Assembly: GCF_008973665.1 (NCBI RefSeq)
Contig: NZ_WACP01000002.1
Span: 248,001 to 312,000 of the forward strand
Source: Paenibacillus tengchongensis
GTDB lineage: Bacteria > Bacillota > Bacilli > Paenibacillales > Paenibacillaceae
DNA length: 64,000 nucleotides
Reading direction: 5' to 3'
Part shown: piece after piece, positions 36,216 to 44,602 of the stretch
How positions within the stretch are numbered: position 1 is the first letter of the stretch
Layout: each line of letters opens with the position of its first letter
Notes under the pieces: generated by a model
Database searches by the model: none
What the model was told of the DNA's origin: nothing
What the model saw: only the letters and a program-made list of their open reading frames with translations
Program-made: the position numbers and the translations under genes

Positions 36216-36247
36216 CAGCACCCGTAACGGGTGCTGCATTTTTTTAT
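36216..36247 (+). terminator. Terminator after the binding-protein gene
   Basis: Perfect 10-bp stem GCAGCACCCG/CGGGTGCTGC with a three-base loop, followed by A and seven T residues. Confidence 0.95.
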
Positions 36248-36739
36248 ACGCAGCTGTATATCCATACGGGGGTGCCGCCGGGGGGTTGAAATGAAAGCTG
36301 AGCTGCCGGAGGAACGTATGTAAACGCTTTTAAGGCAGTTCGATCTGGTGGTGATTGATAGGAGTTTGCGCATGGGAGGGAAGGCAGGATTTCCCGAAAT
36401 AAAGGCCCTGGTGTCCGTTTAGGAGATACAAGAATCGGGGAAGCAGGATCTGGACGAGATGGAACTGTGCAGTGCGGGGGGCGGAGAATCGGCTTTCGTC
36501 CGGGGGCTTATAAAAAGCCATCTCCATGGCCCGGGGGCTCATGGAGATGGCTGTGTAATGCCCGTTATCGGACAAAGCTGCGTTTACTGAGTGCGTCATT
36601 ATCCAAACGGAACAGGGGCAGGTGATAAGGGGCAGCCTTTGCCCAACAATAATGGTTGCCGTAAAACTTCGGACTCAAGCAGAAGCGGTGCTCCGTTGCC
36701 GATACCCTCCTTGCAGCGGGACAGCTGCGAGGCTGAAGG
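36248..36739 (+). other. Gene-free stretch with stray cre-like site and pepT terminator
   Basis: About 490 bp with no frame I can support. TGTAAACGCTTTTA (36319-36332) matches the cre consensus at all but one position, yet no promoter or gene follows it. The 36516-36552 hairpin ends the minus-strand pepT. The rest is unremarkable and may be decayed coding DNA. Confidence 0.55.
36510..36552 (-). terminator. Terminator of pepT
   Basis: Perfect 13-bp stem AGCCATCTCCATG/CATGGAGATGGCT (36516-36528 with 36540-36552). On the minus strand the stem runs into a T5 tract (A run at 36512-36516 on the plus strand). Confidence 0.85.
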
Positions 36740-37972
36740 CTACGCCTTTTGCTCGAACAGCTTGGCGATTTCCACAATCACCTGTACTGCCTGCAGCATC
36801 ACATCGACAGAGGCGTATTCAAATTTGCCGTGGAAGTTCTCGCCGCCGGTGAAAATATTCGGCGTAGGCATGCCCATATAGGACAGCTGTGAACCGTCCG
36901 TGCCGCCGCGGATCGGGCGGATGACCGGCGTGATGCCGAGGTTCTCCATCGCCTCTTGGGCGATATCGACGATGTGGCGCACGGGCTCGATTTTCTCGCG
37001 CATATTGTAGTATTGGTCCCGCAGTTCGAGCACTATCTGGTCCTCGCCATAGGTCAATTTGAACTCATCGGCGATTGTGGCCAGCAGCGCTTTGCGGTTC
37101 TCGAATTGCGCCCGGTCAAAGTCGCGGATAATATACTGCAGCGTGCTGAGCTCGGCCGAGCCCTGCATGGAGGTCAGATGGAAGAAGCCCTCATAGCCTT
37201 CCGTGAATTCCGGGGCTTCGCCGGCGGGGAGGCGCAGGTGAAAGGCCATCGCGATTTTGGCTGAATTAATCATTTTGCCTTTGGCGGTTCCGGGATGGAC
37301 GCTGACGCCCTTGAAGGTGATTTTGGCGGCAGCGGCGTTGAAGCTTTCATACTCCAGCTCGCCGAGCGGGCCTCCGTCTACAGTATAGGCATAAGAAGCG
37401 CCGAACTTGGCGACATCGAATTTATGCGGCCCCCGGCCGATCTCCTCATCCGGCGTAAAGGCGACGCGGATCTTGCCGTGCTTGATTTCCGGGTGCTCCA
37501 GCAAATAGGCCATCGCCGTCATAATCTCGGCAATGCCTGCCTTGTTGTCCGCTCCAAGCAGCGTGGTGCCGTCTGTCGTAATCAGCGTATGCCCCCGGTA
37601 ATGGCTCAGCTCCGGAAAGCTTGCCGTGCTGAGGATAATATTCTGCGCTGCATTCAGAATGATATCGTTGCCGTCATAATTCTCGACAATCTGCGGCTTG
37701 ACATCCTTGCCCGTGAAATCGGTCGCCGTGTCCAGATGGGCCAGAAAGCCGATGACAGGAACCTCCTTGTCGGTGTTGGCCGGCAGAGTGGCCATAACAT
37801 AGGCATGCTCGTCCACCGTAACCTCGGTCAGTCCCAATACCAGCAGCTCTTGCACCAGCTTATGGGCCAGCTCCAGCTGTCCCGGTGTGGAAGGACAGGT
37901 ATCGTTGTCCTCATTTGATTGGGTATCCATTGTGGCGTATGTAATAAAACGCCCGATCAGCTCGTCCTTCAA
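36740..37972 (-). CDS. pepT: Peptidase T (tripeptide aminopeptidase)
   Basis: 410 residues, full family length. M20 metallopeptidase motifs are visible: [12 protein letters not shown] (His79 and Asp81), [17 protein letters not shown] (bridging Asp), [14 protein letters not shown] (catalytic Glu-Glu) and [21 protein letters not shown] near the C-terminus. It releases the N-terminal residue from tripeptides in the cytosol using two Zn ions. It starts with TTG 37972 at good spacing from AAGGAG, giving MKDELIGRF as in other PepT. Monocistronic. Confidence 0.97.
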   Translation of the reverse strand: MKDELIGRFITYATMDTQSNEDNDTCPSTPGQLELAHKLVQELLVLGLTEVTVDEHAYVMATLPANTDKEVPVIGFLAHLDTATDFTGKDVKPQIVENYDGNDIILNAAQNIILSTASFPELSHYRGHTLITTDGTTLLGADNKAGIAEIMTAMAYLLEHPEIKHGKIRVAFTPDEEIGRGPHKFDVAKFGASYAYTVDGGPLGELEYESFNAAAAKITFKGVSVHPGTAKGKMINSAKIAMAFHLRLPAGEAPEFTEGYEGFFHLTSMQGSAELSTLQYIIRDFDRAQFENRKALLATIADEFKLTYGEDQIVLELRDQYYNMREKIEPVRHIVDIAQEAMENLGITPVIRPIRGGTDGSQLSYMGMPTPNIFTGGENFHGKFEYASVDVMLQAVQVIVEIAKLFEQKA

Positions 37973-38069
37973 ATCCGCTCAGCTCCTTAGTTCAAATCAG
38001 ATCTTCTTCTATATTATCACTTTCTGCATCCGGACTCATCCCGGCGGCCTGCCCGCGAAAGGAGCGTTC

Positions 38070-38762
38070 TTAACGGACAACCAAAGGCTCCGCATGGAGC
38101 AGGGAGGCCGACAGCAAATAACGGTCGGGGGCCGGCCCGACGTAGCCGAAAGGATAACAGGTAATCAGCGTCAGCAACGGTTCAGTACTCGGCTTGATCG
38201 CTCCTCGCGCATCTTCATCTACAATGACACTTCCCGTAACCTCATAGGTGAACCTGCCGTCAGCGGTCTCTACCTCGATCCGGTCCCCGGCCTGAAGGTC
38301 CCCCAGACCCCGGAAGACGGAATCGCGGTGTCCGGCCAGTACGCTGTTGCCGTTTGCGCCGATGACGGCGCTGCCTGCATAATGTCCGGCGCCTTTCTTA
38401 AGCTGGGCCTTCCCGGTACCCTCCAGAATCGCGACCCGTTTCCCGAGACGCGGAAAAGAAATTTCGCCGATTACTTCTCCCTCCGCATATTCAGCGGCTG
38501 CTGTTCCGCTTTTGTTTGCCGAACCTGGTGCAGCTGGATCAGCCGGTTCGGCCATGGCAGCCATTTCGGCAGTCAACGGAATCTCGTCCCCGGTTTGGAC
38601 GGGAGCAACGGCTTCCTCCCTCTTTTTCGTCCATTCGCTGAGGGCTTCCTGTGCCTCTGCCGGCCCCCGGAACACCTGAATTACCGAATACACCAATACG
38701 CACAAAGAGAGCATGAGAATCAGCTTCACGGCAAGGACCAGACCGGAACGCTTCTTCTGCAT
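38070..38762 (-). CDS. Class D sortase
   Basis: 230 residues. N-terminal signal-anchor TM (about 8-30), a variable Ala/Pro linker, then the sortase beta-barrel. Catalytic residues are His145 in LAGHRD, Cys202 in TLITCYPF and Arg214 in PDRYLL, and the spacing fits class D. It cleaves between Thr and Ala/Gly of an LPxTA-type signal and attaches the protein to cell-wall peptide. The ATG has GGAGGAG upstream. The likely substrate, with an LPDTA signal, is encoded 26 bp upstream in the same operon. Confidence 0.95.
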   Translation of the reverse strand: MQKKRSGLVLAVKLILMLSLCVLVYSVIQVFRGPAEAQEALSEWTKKREEAVAPVQTGDEIPLTAEMAAMAEPADPAAPGSANKSGTAAAEYAEGEVIGEISFPRLGKRVAILEGTGKAQLKKGAGHYAGSAVIGANGNSVLAGHRDSVFRGLGDLQAGDRIEVETADGRFTYEVTGSVIVDEDARGAIKPSTEPLLTLITCYPFGYVGPAPDRYLLSASLLHAEPLVVR

Positions 38763-38788
38763 GCTCTCTCCTCCAAATCCTTATAACG

Positions 38789-39940
38789 TTATTTCTTGGT
38801 TCTCAGCTTGCGCAAAGCGAGGATGCTGAGCGCAGCAACGATCAGGCTGACCGCGATCAGGTTATACCATGGCCCGGCGGTATCCGGAAGCTCGCTGTCA
38901 TCCTCCGGAGCGGCGAGCGGCAGCTCGTCGTCCTCCAGCACGATCTCCGGTTCCGGTGTAGCGGTAGCGCCTGCATCCACACTTCCGGCGCTGCCCGGAT
39001 CAGGTGAAGGCTCATCTCCTCCTGCACCCATCGGCACAGGCTCATCGGTGAGGGTGACCTCGGTAGCGGCTGGTGAAGCCGTGGCCGGCGGAGCCGTCTG
39101 AACCGGAGTTGTTACCGGTGAGCTCGTTGGAACTACAGTAGCTGTAGCCGTCGGAGTCGCACTGGCCCCAGGCGTACTGGAAGCCGTAGCGGTCGGTGTT
39201 GCGCTGGCCTCAGGCGTACTGGAAGCCGTAGCGGTCGGAGTTGCGCTGGCCTCAGGTGTACTGGAAGCAGTAGCTGTAGGAGACGCGCTGGCCTCAGGCG
39301 TACTGGAAGCCGTAGCGGTCGGAGTCGCGCTGGCCTCAGGCGTACTGGAAGCAGTAGCTGTCGGAGTCGCGCTGGCCTCAGGTGTACTGGAAGCAGTAGC
39401 TGTAGGAGACGCGCTGGCCTCAGGTGTTGCCGTAGCCGTCGGTGTGGCCGAAGGTCCGGCAGTCGGGTCCGGCACCGCAGAAGCGGAGAACTCAAAAGCA
39501 ACGCTGGCCGACTTCCCCTGAAACTCATTTCCGGCTTCCGGGGGGAAAATGACGTCCATCCTGATTTTTTCCTGTCCGCCCCCGGGCAGGCTGCCGATGG
39601 CAACCCGGCCCTCCGCTGCGCTCATGGCTCCGGAGTAGAGGGTTACTCCCTCTTTTTCAAGCGTCATCTGCAAAACTTCAAACAGTTCCTTGCTTCCCGA
39701 CTGGTACTTGAAATCCACGTAATAAGTAAACCGTTCATTCCCGTCGTTAATGACGGTATATTCAGAGCTCATCTCGTCACCCGGCTGCATATTATCCATC
39801 ACTGCCTGGCTTGTTGTGTGCGAGTTCACCTTCAGCTTGATGGTATCTTCGGCGCTTACCCCTCCGGCATGCCAGACGACACCGGCCAGAACGATTAGAA
39901 TATAGGCACCGATAAAGACCGAGTGATGTTTGATCTTCAT
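38789..39940 (-). CDS. Cell-wall-anchored surface protein with LPDTA sorting signal and Ser/Thr/Pro repeats
   Basis: 383 residues from the ATG at 39940 (AAAGGAG at 7-nt spacing). Signal peptide ends near GGVSA. Residues about 30-160 form a beta-rich domain (MQPGDEMSSEYTVINDGNERFTYYV; YSGAMSAAEGRVAIGSLPGGG) reminiscent of TasA/camelysin-like domains. A Pro/Ser/Thr/Ala stalk with a 14-residue repeat (about seven copies) follows. Then come an acidic segment, LPDTA (351-355), a hydrophobic stretch and the basic tail RKLRTKK. The signal fits the class D sortase next door. The stalk likely lifts the N-terminal domain through the wall; its role (adhesion, matrix) is unknown. Confidence 0.88.
   Translation of the reverse strand: MKIKHHSVFIGAYILIVLAGVVWHAGGVSAEDTIKLKVNSHTTSQAVMDNMQPGDEMSSEYTVINDGNERFTYYVDFKYQSGSKELFEVLQMTLEKEGVTLYSGAMSAAEGRVAIGSLPGGGQEKIRMDVIFPPEAGNEFQGKSASVAFEFSASAVPDPTAGPSATPTATATPEASASPTATASSTPEASATPTATASSTPEASATPTATASSTPEASASPTATASSTPEASATPTATASSTPEASATPTATASSTPGASATPTATATVVPTSSPVTTPVQTAPPATASPAATEVTLTDEPVPMGAGGDEPSPDPGSAGSVDAGATATPEPEIVLEDDELPLAAPEDDSELPDTAGPWYNLIAVSLIVAALSILALRKLRTKK
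39139..39432. repeat. Tandem 42-bp repeats encoding the Ser/Thr/Pro stalk
   Basis: About seven copies of a 42-bp unit encode the 14-residue repeat TPEASATPTATASS (Thr/Ser alternating at one position). Copies differ at only a few bases, so copy number probably varies between strains. Confidence 0.85.
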
Positions 39941-40113
39941 TTCCCCGCTCCTTTCATCTGGAGGCTTCTGCGCCTCCGGCATTTGGCGACATTTCCCCGC
40001 TTCATTCGGCCGGTTTCCACATCCTTCGGCGAAGTGAGTGGTATTCCGCAATACTACCATGTTGGCGCCCTGTTTCGCGGAGCAGAGGGGACAGCGGGCA
40101 GCGGCTATGAATG

Positions 40114-40145
40114 TTCGTTATAACGAATAAACTTAGTATAATCAA
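40114..40145 (-). promoter_or_regulatory. Promoter and palindromic operator of the LPxTA-sortase operon
   Basis: On the minus strand TTGATT (-35; plus 40140-40145) is followed after exactly 17 bp by TATAAC (-10; plus 40117-40122). The 14-bp perfect palindrome TTCGTTATAACGAA (40114-40127) covers the -10 box. A repressor bound there would shut the promoter. The 5' leader to the start codon is about 170 nt. Confidence 0.65.
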
Positions 40146-40318
40146 TTATTTAAATAAAGAGAAGTGCGGTTTGCTCATAATTATTGGTGAAATCAGGGGA
40201 AAATCAATATTTAGCAAAATAATACATCCGTTTCCTCCGCTATTCTTCATTTTTCCAATACATCATTCAGTATGTATGGATCTTATAACGAACAATACAC
40301 CCGGAGAAAAGTAAAAAA

Positions 40319-40378
40319 AGCAAGAAATGGGCCCGGGATGGCATCAGCCACCCAAACCGGGATCATTCCTTGCTCGGC
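40319..40378 (-). terminator. Terminator of the LLM oxidoreductase gene
   Basis: Imperfect hairpin AGCAAG..AATG..CCCGG / CCGG..CATT.CTTGCT; on the minus strand it runs into a T tract (plus-strand A7 at 40313-40319). Confidence 0.6.
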
Positions 40379-40418
40379 AGAACAGGTATATGCGATTGTA
40401 AGATATGGGCTGGTTAAA

Positions 40419-41432
40419 TTAATTGCCCTTAAAAAGCTCCGCTACAAGCTCATAGGAACGCAGGCGCGCGGAATGGTCGTAAATCTGCGAGGCTATGATG
40501 AACTCATCGGCGTCTGTTTCCTCGAATATTTGCAGCAGCCTTTCCTTCAGCGCGGACGGGTCACCGGCAATGGAATAGTGCTGCTTGTCGAGCAGGAGCG
40601 CTTTCTCCTGCGGGGACCAGATGCCCTCCATGCTGTCCACCGGCGGCTGCAGCTTGCCTGTGCGGCCGCGGATAATGTTCAGGAACTGCTGCTGCTGCGA
40701 GGTAGCCAGGTAGCGCGCTTGTTCCGCAGTGTCGGCTGCGGTGATTCCCAGACCCACCATCACATGCGGCTTATCCAGCACTGCGGACGGCTTAAAGCCG
40801 GTGCGGTACAGATGCAGTGCGGGCAGCAGATAATCCGGCGCGAAGTGGCTGGCAAAAGCAAACGGCAGCCCGAGCTGGGCCGCCAGCTGGGCGCTGAAGC
40901 CGCTGGAGCCGAGCAGCCAGATCGGCACATTCAGGCCTTCGCCGGGAAAAGCGCGCACGCCAAGCGGACGGGAGCCTGCACCGTTCGGATCAAAGAACGC
41001 GCGCAGCTCGCTGAGCTGCTCGGGAAATTCATTGCCGGTGGTGCCGAGCCCGCGGCGCAGCGCCCTGGCCGTAGCCTGGTCCGAGCCCGGTGCCCGGCCG
41101 AGCCCGAGATCGATCCGGCCGGGATACAGCGACTCCAGCGTGCCGAACTGCTCGGCGATCACCAGCGGGGCGTGGTTCGGCAGCATAATGCCGCCGGAGC
41201 CGACACGGATGGTGCGGGTGCCGGCCGCGACATGGCCGATGACCACCGCCGTGGCGGAGCTGGCGATGCCGGGCATATTGTGGTGCTCGGCCAGCCAGTA
41301 GCGGCGGTAGCCCCAGTCTTCCGCATGACGGGCCAGATCGAGCGTGTTATGAAGAGAATCCGCAGCGGTCCCTCCCTCCACAATCGGAGAAAGGTCCAGC
41401 ACGGAGATAGGAATGTCCTTTAATGGTTTCAC
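40419..41432 (-). CDS. LLM class flavin-dependent oxidoreductase
   Basis: 337 residues from GTG 41432, chosen because AGGAGGG lies 7 nt upstream; longer starts have none. It shows the bacterial-luciferase-like TIM barrel: [13 protein letters not shown] at beta1, [69 protein letters not shown]. This subgroup matches the MsnO8/'luciferase-like alkanal monooxygenase' family and would use reduced flavin. Substrate unknown. A flavin reductase is encoded at 61104 but not adjacently. Confidence 0.93.
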   Translation of the reverse strand: MKPLKDIPISVLDLSPIVEGGTAADSLHNTLDLARHAEDWGYRRYWLAEHHNMPGIASSATAVVIGHVAAGTRTIRVGSGGIMLPNHAPLVIAEQFGTLESLYPGRIDLGLGRAPGSDQATARALRRGLGTTGNEFPEQLSELRAFFDPNGAGSRPLGVRAFPGEGLNVPIWLLGSSGFSAQLAAQLGLPFAFASHFAPDYLLPALHLYRTGFKPSAVLDKPHVMVGLGITAADTAEQARYLATSQQQQFLNIIRGRTGKLQPPVDSMEGIWSPQEKALLLDKQHYSIAGDPSALKERLLQIFEETDADEFIIASQIYDHSARLRSYELVAELFKGN

Positions 41433-41620
41433 GAAACTTCCCTCCTGTTCGGATATGCAATACTTAGCAGTATTTGCAGTGGAGATCAAATTCACCCGGT
41501 AATTATACCATGAAATAATATTATTTACACACTTTAAGTAAGTTGCAATCGGTATATGCAGGATTTTAGCTGCACACTGGGCAAGGAATAGAACCGGGAC
41601 AAGGCGGCGGAAAAAAATAA

Positions 41621-41689
41621 TGTAAGCGGTACCAAAAGTCTCTTGTCAATACCGGTGCCCCTTGCTATAATCCCAGTGAAAAGCTTTTC
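41621..41689 (+). promoter_or_regulatory. LacI-gene promoter with palindromic operator and upstream cre-like site
   Basis: TTGTCA (41643-41648) - 17 bp - TATAAT (41666-41671) is a strong sigma-A promoter. The 12-bp palindrome GAAAAGCTTTTC (41678-41689) covers the start point and fits autoregulation by the LacI protein. TGTAAGCGGTACCA (41621-41634) upstream of -35 is one mismatch from the cre consensus. Confidence 0.8.
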
Positions 41690-41707
41690 TCAAAGGAAGT
41701 TGCTGCA

Positions 41708-42715
41708 ATGAAACCTACCATTCGAGACGTCGCCAAGCTGGCGGAAGTATCGATCAGCACAGTGTCCAGGGTTATGAATGCACCGCATACGGTCGTCGAG
41801 AGCAAGCGTATCCGGGTGATGGAAGCTATCGCGCAGCTACGCTACCAGCCCAACGGGTTCGCCAGAGGCCTCATCTACAAGAAATCCTACATGCTGGGCC
41901 TGCTTATTCCCGACATTGAGAACCTGTATTTCTCCGGTGTCATCCGTGGAATGCAGGATGCCTGCATCAAGCTGGGCTACAGTCTGATGATCTGCAACAC
42001 AGACCGGGATAAGGAGCGCCTGCTGTCCTATATCGACGCTTTTTACGAGAAGCAGGTCGACGGGATTGTGTTTGCCAGCGATGTACTGTATCCCGAATAC
42101 TACGAGAAGCTTGTCGGCTGCCGGATTCCGTTCGTGCTGGTGTCTTCGCATTCCGATGAATTTGATGTGCCCTCCGTAGAGGTGGACGATGAGCAGGCCG
42201 CGTATGATGCGGTCCGTTTCCTGGTCGAGCTCGGGCACAGGGAGATTGGCATGATCGGCTTCAATCATGACAATTCCGTCTCCGGACCGCCGCGTTACAA
42301 CGGATTTGTGAGGGCGCTGACGGAAGCGGGACTGGAGAGGAACATCGTGAAGGCGCGCTTCGCCAACCACCGCTTCGAGCATGCGTATCACGCCGCGCAT
42401 GAGCTGTTCGGAGCCTACCCGGAGCTTACGGCCGTATTCTGTGTGGCCGACGAATTTGCCATGGGCGCCGTTTCCTATTTAAAGGACCGCGGCATACTCG
42501 TGCCGGGGCAGGTGTCCGTCATCGGCTTCGATAATTTGCGGATGGCGAGCATGTTCATTCCCAAGCTGACGACCATAGCCCAGCCCATTTACCAGCTTGG
42601 ATACCGTGCTGCCGAGAAGCTGCACGAGCTGCTGAGCACCGGCGCAGTAGCCGTAACCAGAGAGAAGATGGAACACAAGCTGATTGTAAGAGAATCCTCA
42701 AGGGAAAGGGCATAA
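41708..42715 (+). CDS. LacI family transcriptional regulator
   Basis: 335 residues. The N-terminal LacI helix-turn-helix and hinge are clear (TIRDVAKLAEVSISTVSRVMN; ...MEAIAQLRYQPNGFARGL). The periplasmic-binding-protein-like sugar-sensing core follows (LGLLIPDIENLYFSGVIRGMQDA; VCVADEFAMGAVSYLKDRGILVPGQVSVIGFDNL). It lies directly upstream of the alpha-glucoside transporter and GH65 genes. GAAAAGCTTTTC-type palindromes occur at its own promoter and twice at the next promoter, so these are its probable operators. The inducer is probably the imported disaccharide or a derivative. Confidence 0.95.
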   Translation: MKPTIRDVAKLAEVSISTVSRVMNAPHTVVESKRIRVMEAIAQLRYQPNGFARGLIYKKSYMLGLLIPDIENLYFSGVIRGMQDACIKLGYSLMICNTDRDKERLLSYIDAFYEKQVDGIVFASDVLYPEYYEKLVGCRIPFVLVSSHSDEFDVPSVEVDDEQAAYDAVRFLVELGHREIGMIGFNHDNSVSGPPRYNGFVRALTEAGLERNIVKARFANHRFEHAYHAAHELFGAYPELTAVFCVADEFAMGAVSYLKDRGILVPGQVSVIGFDNLRMASMFIPKLTTIAQPIYQLGYRAAEKLHELLSTGAVAVTREKMEHKLIVRESSRERA

Positions 42716-43061
42716 ATGGCCTGCAGAATCATCCGGACGGCTGCGGAAATCCGGAGGTATTCCCATTATTCTGAAAAGCTTTTCACACTGATATGTAACG
42801 TTAGCTCTGCAGCCGGCAGGTGGAAAGGATGAGCAAAAAAGAATTAAAATTGCCGATAGAGAGTATTGGAAACGTTTGAACACTATGGTAATATGGAAAT
42901 GTAAGCGCTATAGCCCTCATAATTCCTGCCTCAGATTTTGAATACAACCCATTCTTTTCTCTGAAAAGCTTTGCAAGGAGGTGAAGACTGCAATCCGGAT
43001 TGAACACCAAGGTCAAACGGAAGAGCAATCTCTAAATCATTCAAAGGGGATGTATTAAAGA
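42716..43061 (+). promoter_or_regulatory. Regulatory region of the alpha-glucoside operon: two operators, promoter, cre-like site
   Basis: Perfect TGAAAAGCTTTTCA at 42772-42785 and near-perfect TGAAAAGCTTTGCA at 42962-42975 lie 190 bp apart (about 18 helical turns). Between them TTGGAA (42866-42871) - 17 bp - TAATAT (42889-42894, extended TG) is the best promoter. TGTAAGCGCTATAG (42900-42913) at the start point is a 12/14 match to cre. A spare AAGGAGGTGA at 42975-42984 has no normal start codon behind it. No gene lies in these 346 bp. Confidence 0.75.
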
Positions 43062-44492
43062 ATGAACAAAGCTCCTCAACGCAAGCTGTCCCTGGCCATG
43101 ACGCTGGGCCTATCGTTTACCCTGCTGCTCAGCGCCTGCGGCGGCAACGGCAACAACAGCAACAATGCGGCTCCTACCGACCCTCCGGCAGCAACCAGTA
43201 CTCAAAATTCAGGTAACAACGCAGAACCTGCAAATAGTGGTGCCGCTGAGCCGGGTGCCTCTCCGCTGGCGGCAGCGCTGAACGGCGATTATAAAGGTAC
43301 CAAAGTTACAATGTTCGGCCCGTTTGTGGACGCTGACCAGGTGAAATTCGAGAGCAGTATCAAGGAATTTGAAGAGAAGACGGGCATCGATATCCAATAT
43401 GAAGGCTCCAAGGAATTCGAAGCGACCATCAACGTCCGCGTAGACGGCGGCAATGCGCCGGATATCGCCGACTTCCCGCAGCCCGGCCTGCTCGCCTCCA
43501 TTGCCAAGACCGGCAAGGTCATTGATCTGACCGGCGTGCTTGACCAGGAGAAGCTGAAGGCCAACTACAATCAGAGCTGGCTGGATATGTCCACGATGGA
43601 CGGCAAGGACGGCAAGATTATGGCCGGGATCTGGAACCGCAGCAATGTGAAGAGCCTGGTGTGGTATCCGAAGAAGCAGTTTGAGGAAGCCGGCTATACC
43701 GTACCGCAGACCTGGGATGAGCTGATGGCGCTGACTGAGCAGATTGCCAAGGACGGCGATCCGGCCTGGACAATCGGCATTGAGAGTGGCGCGGCCACCG
43801 GCTGGCCGGCCACCGACTGGGTGGAGAACATCATGCTGCGGACCACAACGCCTGAGAACTATGATAAATGGGTAAGCGGAGAGCTGCCGTTTACTTCGCC
43901 TGAAGTGAAGAATGCCGTGGATATTATGTCGAAGATCTGGCTGAACGAGGACTATGTTTACGGCGGCACTAAATCCATTGTGACTACGGCCTTCGGCGAT
44001 GCACCGAAGCCGATGTTCGACAACCCGCCTAAGGCCTGGTTCAATATGCTCGGCAACTTCATCACCAGCTTCTTCCCGGAAACGGCCAAGGTCGATGAAG
44101 ACTATGACTGGTTCTATCTGCCGCCGATCGATGAGCAGTACGGCAAGCCGGTGCTGGTCGCAGGCGATATCTACGCCATGTTCAATGACCGTCCGGAGGT
44201 CCGTGCGGTGATGGAATTCTTCACTACCGGCGAATCCATTAAGAACTGGGTGCAATCCGGCGGGGTCATCGCGCCGATGAACGACGCTTCGCTGGACTGG
44301 TATACGTCCGAATCCGACAAACGGATGGCACAGCTGGTGCAGGACGCTTCGACGCTCCGCTTCGACGGCTCTGACCTGATGCCGGGCAAGGTGGGCGCAG
44401 GCACCTTCTGGAGAGGGATGACCGATTATATCAGCGGCACGGCCACTCTCGATGAGGCACTGAAACAGATTCAGGAAGGCTGGAACAATTAA
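43062..44492 (+). CDS. Alpha-glucoside-type ABC transporter substrate-binding lipoprotein (AglE-like)
   Basis: 476 residues with lipobox LLLSAC (Cys26), an Asn/Ser/Pro/Ala linker to about residue 70, then a family 1 binding-protein fold: VTMFGPFVDADQVKFESSIKEFEEKTG, GNAPDIADFPQPGLL, and GIWNRSNVKSLVWYPKKQFEEAGY. It resembles AglE-type alpha-glucoside binding proteins, matching the AglF/AglG-like permeases and GH65 enzyme that follow. First gene of the operon; a hairpin in the gap to the next gene probably raises its mRNA level. Confidence 0.92.
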   Translation: MNKAPQRKLSLAMTLGLSFTLLLSACGGNGNNSNNAAPTDPPAATSTQNSGNNAEPANSGAAEPGASPLAAALNGDYKGTKVTMFGPFVDADQVKFESSIKEFEEKTGIDIQYEGSKEFEATINVRVDGGNAPDIADFPQPGLLASIAKTGKVIDLTGVLDQEKLKANYNQSWLDMSTMDGKDGKIMAGIWNRSNVKSLVWYPKKQFEEAGYTVPQTWDELMALTEQIAKDGDPAWTIGIESGAATGWPATDWVENIMLRTTTPENYDKWVSGELPFTSPEVKNAVDIMSKIWLNEDYVYGGTKSIVTTAFGDAPKPMFDNPPKAWFNMLGNFITSFFPETAKVDEDYDWFYLPPIDEQYGKPVLVAGDIYAMFNDRPEVRAVMEFFTTGESIKNWVQSGGVIAPMNDASLDWYTSESDKRMAQLVQDASTLRFDGSDLMPGKVGAGTFWRGMTDYISGTATLDEALKQIQEGWNN

Positions 44493-44519
44493 CGGATTGG
44501 CCATGTAAAGCATGAGCGG

Positions 44520-44564
44520 AAGAAGAGGGACAACGGGCATAATAATCGTTCTGTCCCTCTTCTT
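44520..44564 (+). terminator. Strong hairpin between binding-protein and permease genes
   Basis: Perfect 13-bp stem AAGAAGAGGGACA/TGTCCCTCTTCTT with a 19-nt loop and no long T run. It is likely an mRNA-stabilising or partial-termination element that favours the binding protein over the permeases. Confidence 0.65.
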
Positions 44565-44602
44565 GTATGTTAGCAGAGCTGTTTCTATTAGGAGGTACTG
44601 AT

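Larger units (their letters stand above)
39941..40418. other. Gene-free AT-rich stretch between surface-protein and oxidoreductase genes
   Basis: About 480 bp. Bases 40110-40320 are markedly AT-rich compared with the flanks. It holds the minus-strand promoter at 40117-40145, a second partial copy of its operator (TTATAACGAA at 40283-40292) and the oxidoreductase terminator. No frame in it is credible. Confidence 0.6.

Noticed and set aside
34836..36239. 467-codon minus-strand open frame opposite the binding-protein gene
   Set aside because: It is an antisense shadow of a clear solute-binding lipoprotein gene and has no start signals.
39139..39432. CRISPR-like repeat array
   Set aside because: The repeats are contiguous 42-bp coding units in frame with no variable spacers, so they are protein repeats.
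42975..42984. Strong AAGGAGGTGA with apparent leader peptide
   Set aside because: No ATG, GTG or TTG lies at usable spacing; the GTG is inside the motif. It overlaps the LacI operator and is probably incidental.
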